From positions 1 through 7,543 of the forward strand of contig SBFV01000085.1 in assembly GCA_006227775.1 (NCBI GenBank): DNA of 7,543 bases, written 5' to 3'. The position numbers and the translations under genes are program-made. Under the pieces are notes generated by a model. The model had not been told where the DNA came from and ran no database searches. It saw nothing but the letters and a program-made list of their open reading frames with translations. Origin of the DNA: Gammaproteobacteria bacterium. Lineage in GTDB: Bacteria > Pseudomonadota > Gammaproteobacteria > Chromatiales > Chromatiaceae. Shown piece after piece: positions 6,372-7,543 of this stretch; the first letter of the stretch is position 1; each line of letters begins with the position of its first letter.

Positions 6372-7543
6372 GCGACTACCTCCAGGGCCGGGGCCCAGAT
6401 ACGCTCGCCTAAAGCCTGCTGCACCTGGGCACGGTCGCTGAAATGAACCTTACGGTCCCCGAGGTCCTGCACCGTCTCATGACCCTTGCCCGCCACCAGC
6501 ACCAGATCGTCACGCCCGGCAATGGCGATGGCGCGGCGGATGGCCAGACCCCGCCGACGCTCGACGATGGCCTTGGAAGGGTGGTCCATGCCGGCCAGAA
6601 TCTGGGCGATGATGGTGTCGCCGGATTCACCGCGAGGATTGTCATCGGTGAGGATCACCTGATCGGCAAGGCGTTCCGCGACCTCGCCCATGAGGGGGCG
6701 TTTGCCAGCGTCCCGCTCGCCACCGCAACCGAAGAGGCAGATCAGGCGTCCCCGGGCATGATCGCGCAGGTTGCGCAGGACCTGCTCCAGGGCATCGGGC
6801 GAATGGGCATAATCCACCACCACCAAGGGGGCCCCCGCGCCACCGAAACGCTCCATGCGCCCCGGCACCCCGCGCAACTGAGCCATGGCTCGCTGGGCGG
6901 GGTCAAGATCCATCCCCCGCGACAGCAGGATCAGGAACACGGCCAGGGCATTGGCGGCATTGAAACGGCCGATGATGCCCAGTTCCAGGCCAGCGGGCCC
7001 CCCGCTGGTGTCCAGTTCAAGCCGCATCCCGGCATGGCCAGGGACGAGGGCGAGCAGGCGTGCCCAGACCTCGCATCTCGCCGGAATAACCTGGGTCTTA
7101 TCCAGGGTGAACCCTCCCGCCCTTACTCGGGGAGCCAGATCGCCCAGAATGTCGGCGCTCAGGCCATCATCCAGATTGAGGATGGCCCATCCCAGGCCGG
7201 GGGAGCGAAAGAGCTCCCGCTTGGCCGCGGCATAACGAGCCATGTCACCGTGATAGTCCAGATGGTCCCGGCTCAGATTGGTGAATATCCCATGGGTGAA
7301 GCGCACCCCCGACGTCCGCCCCTGATCGAGGGCATGGGAGGAGACCTCCATGGCCACGGCGACGGCATTGCGCTCGCGCAGCCAGGCCAGGGTCTCCTGG
7401 AGGCTCACGGGATCCGGGGTGGTATGGGTGCAGGGCTGGAGATCCCCGGGAAAGCCGGCACCGAGGGTGCCGATAACGCCGCAAGGGACCTCTCCCGCCA
7501 AGGCCTGGGCCAGGTAGTGGGTGACGCTGGTCTTGCCGTTGGT
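6368..7543 (-). CDS. murE: UDP-N-acetylmuramoyl-L-alanyl-D-glutamate--2,6-diaminopimelate ligase MurE (5' end cut by window edge)
   Basis: MurE is the cytoplasmic ATP-dependent ligase that adds the third stem-peptide residue to UDP-MurNAc-L-Ala-D-Glu. The open frame runs to base 7543, giving 391 visible residues. The N-terminal UDP-binding domain and the first residues of the P-loop lie outside the window. The visible part opens with TNGKTS (residues 1-6), the end of the P-loop. It continues with EVSSHALDQGR (66-76), FTNLSRDHLDYHGD (87-100) and RYAAAKRELF (103-112, with the likely carbamylated Lys108). GRFNAANALA (192-201), DYAHSPDALE (244-253), FGCGGERDAGKRP (271-283) and GKGHE (352-356) follow. 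DNPR at 301-304 is the motif that recognises meso-diaminopimelate rather than lysine, as in Gram-negative peptidoglycan. The TTG at 7501 is not the start: the P-loop lies upstream of it. The stop overlaps the murF GTG. Confidence 0.97.
   Translation of the reverse strand, partial: TNGKTSVTHYLAQALAGEVPCGVIGTLGAGFPGDLQPCTHTTPDPVSLQETLAWLRERNAVAVAMEVSSHALDQGRTSGVRFTHGIFTNLSRDHLDYHGDMARYAAAKRELFRSPGLGWAILNLDDGLSADILGDLAPRVRAGGFTLDKTQVIPARCEVWARLLALVPGHAGMRLELDTSGGPAGLELGIIGRFNAANALAVFLILLSRGMDLDPAQRAMAQLRGVPGRMERFGGAGAPLVVVDYAHSPDALEQVLRNLRDHARGRLICLFGCGGERDAGKRPLMGEVAERLADQVILTDDNPRGESGDTIIAQILAGMDHPSKAIVERRRGLAIRRAIAIAGRDDLVLVAGKGHETVQDLGDRKVHFSDRAQVQQALGERIWAPALEVVA
6379..6383 (-). promoter_or_regulatory. 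Ribosome binding site of murF (supports GTG start)
   Basis: GGAGG on the minus strand, 7 bases before the GTG at 6371-6369, inside the final codons of murE. It supports initiation at the GTGA overlap with the murE stop codon. Confidence 0.75.

Noticed and set aside
4731..6446. A 571-codon plus-strand open frame opposite murF and the start of mraY
   Set aside because: It lies antisense to genes with full family motifs. Its product is a Gly/Gln/His/Arg-rich string with no recognisable domain, typical of the stop-poor antisense frame in high-GC DNA.
1..7543. Possible mobile element, CRISPR array, RNA gene, terminator or novel system
   Set aside because: Coding sequence covers the window almost without gaps (longest non-coding stretch 20 bases). 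I saw no inverted-repeat ends, spaced direct repeats, tRNA/rRNA signatures or foreign genes.

Overview
The window is an uninterrupted run of seven genes, all on the minus strand, from the division and cell wall (dcw) cluster of a high-GC proteobacterium. Read in the direction of transcription (right to left), the order is murE (5' end cut off by the window edge), murF, mraY, murD, ftsW, murG, murC (only the first 50 codons present). This is the classic gamma/beta-proteobacterial order. MurE carries the DNPR motif of meso-diaminopimelate-adding ligases, and MraY resembles the E. coli protein closely along its whole length (both 360 residues). Together with the strong GC bias at third codon positions, these suggest a high-GC gammaproteobacterium, possibly a purple-sulfur-bacterium relative (Chromatiales). 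The lineage is an inference, and no species-level marker is present.

Layout from right to left: murE 7543-6368 (partial, 391 residues visible), murF 6371-4929, mraY 4925-3843, murD 3822-2425, ftsW 2428-1211, murG 1226-147, murC 150-1 (partial). The genes are packed extremely tightly. murE/murF share 4 bases (GTGA), murF/mraY are 3 bases apart, mraY/murD are 20 bases apart, murD/ftsW share 4 bases (ATGA), ftsW/murG share 16 bases and murG/murC share 4 bases (ATGA). No non-coding stretch exceeds 20 bases, so there is no room for an internal intergenic promoter, terminator, RNA gene or mobile element. The arrangement implies one polycistronic message with translational coupling. Three genes start with non-ATG codons (murF GTG, mraY TTG, murG GTG), each behind a good GGAGG-type ribosome binding site.

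The genes make a nearly complete pathway from UDP-MurNAc peptides to lipid II. MurC, MurD, MurE and MurF are ATP-dependent ligases that add L-Ala, D-Glu, meso-DAP and D-Ala-D-Ala in the cytoplasm. MraY transfers the phospho-MurNAc-pentapeptide to undecaprenyl phosphate, MurG adds GlcNAc to give lipid II, and FtsW is the SEDS-family glycosyltransferase that polymerises septal peptidoglycan from it.

I found no undescribed system here. The points worth a second look are small: a short repetitive, codon-atypical insert in MurF, an unusual N-terminal extension on MurC, variant FtsW motifs, and the start-codon/overlap architecture.
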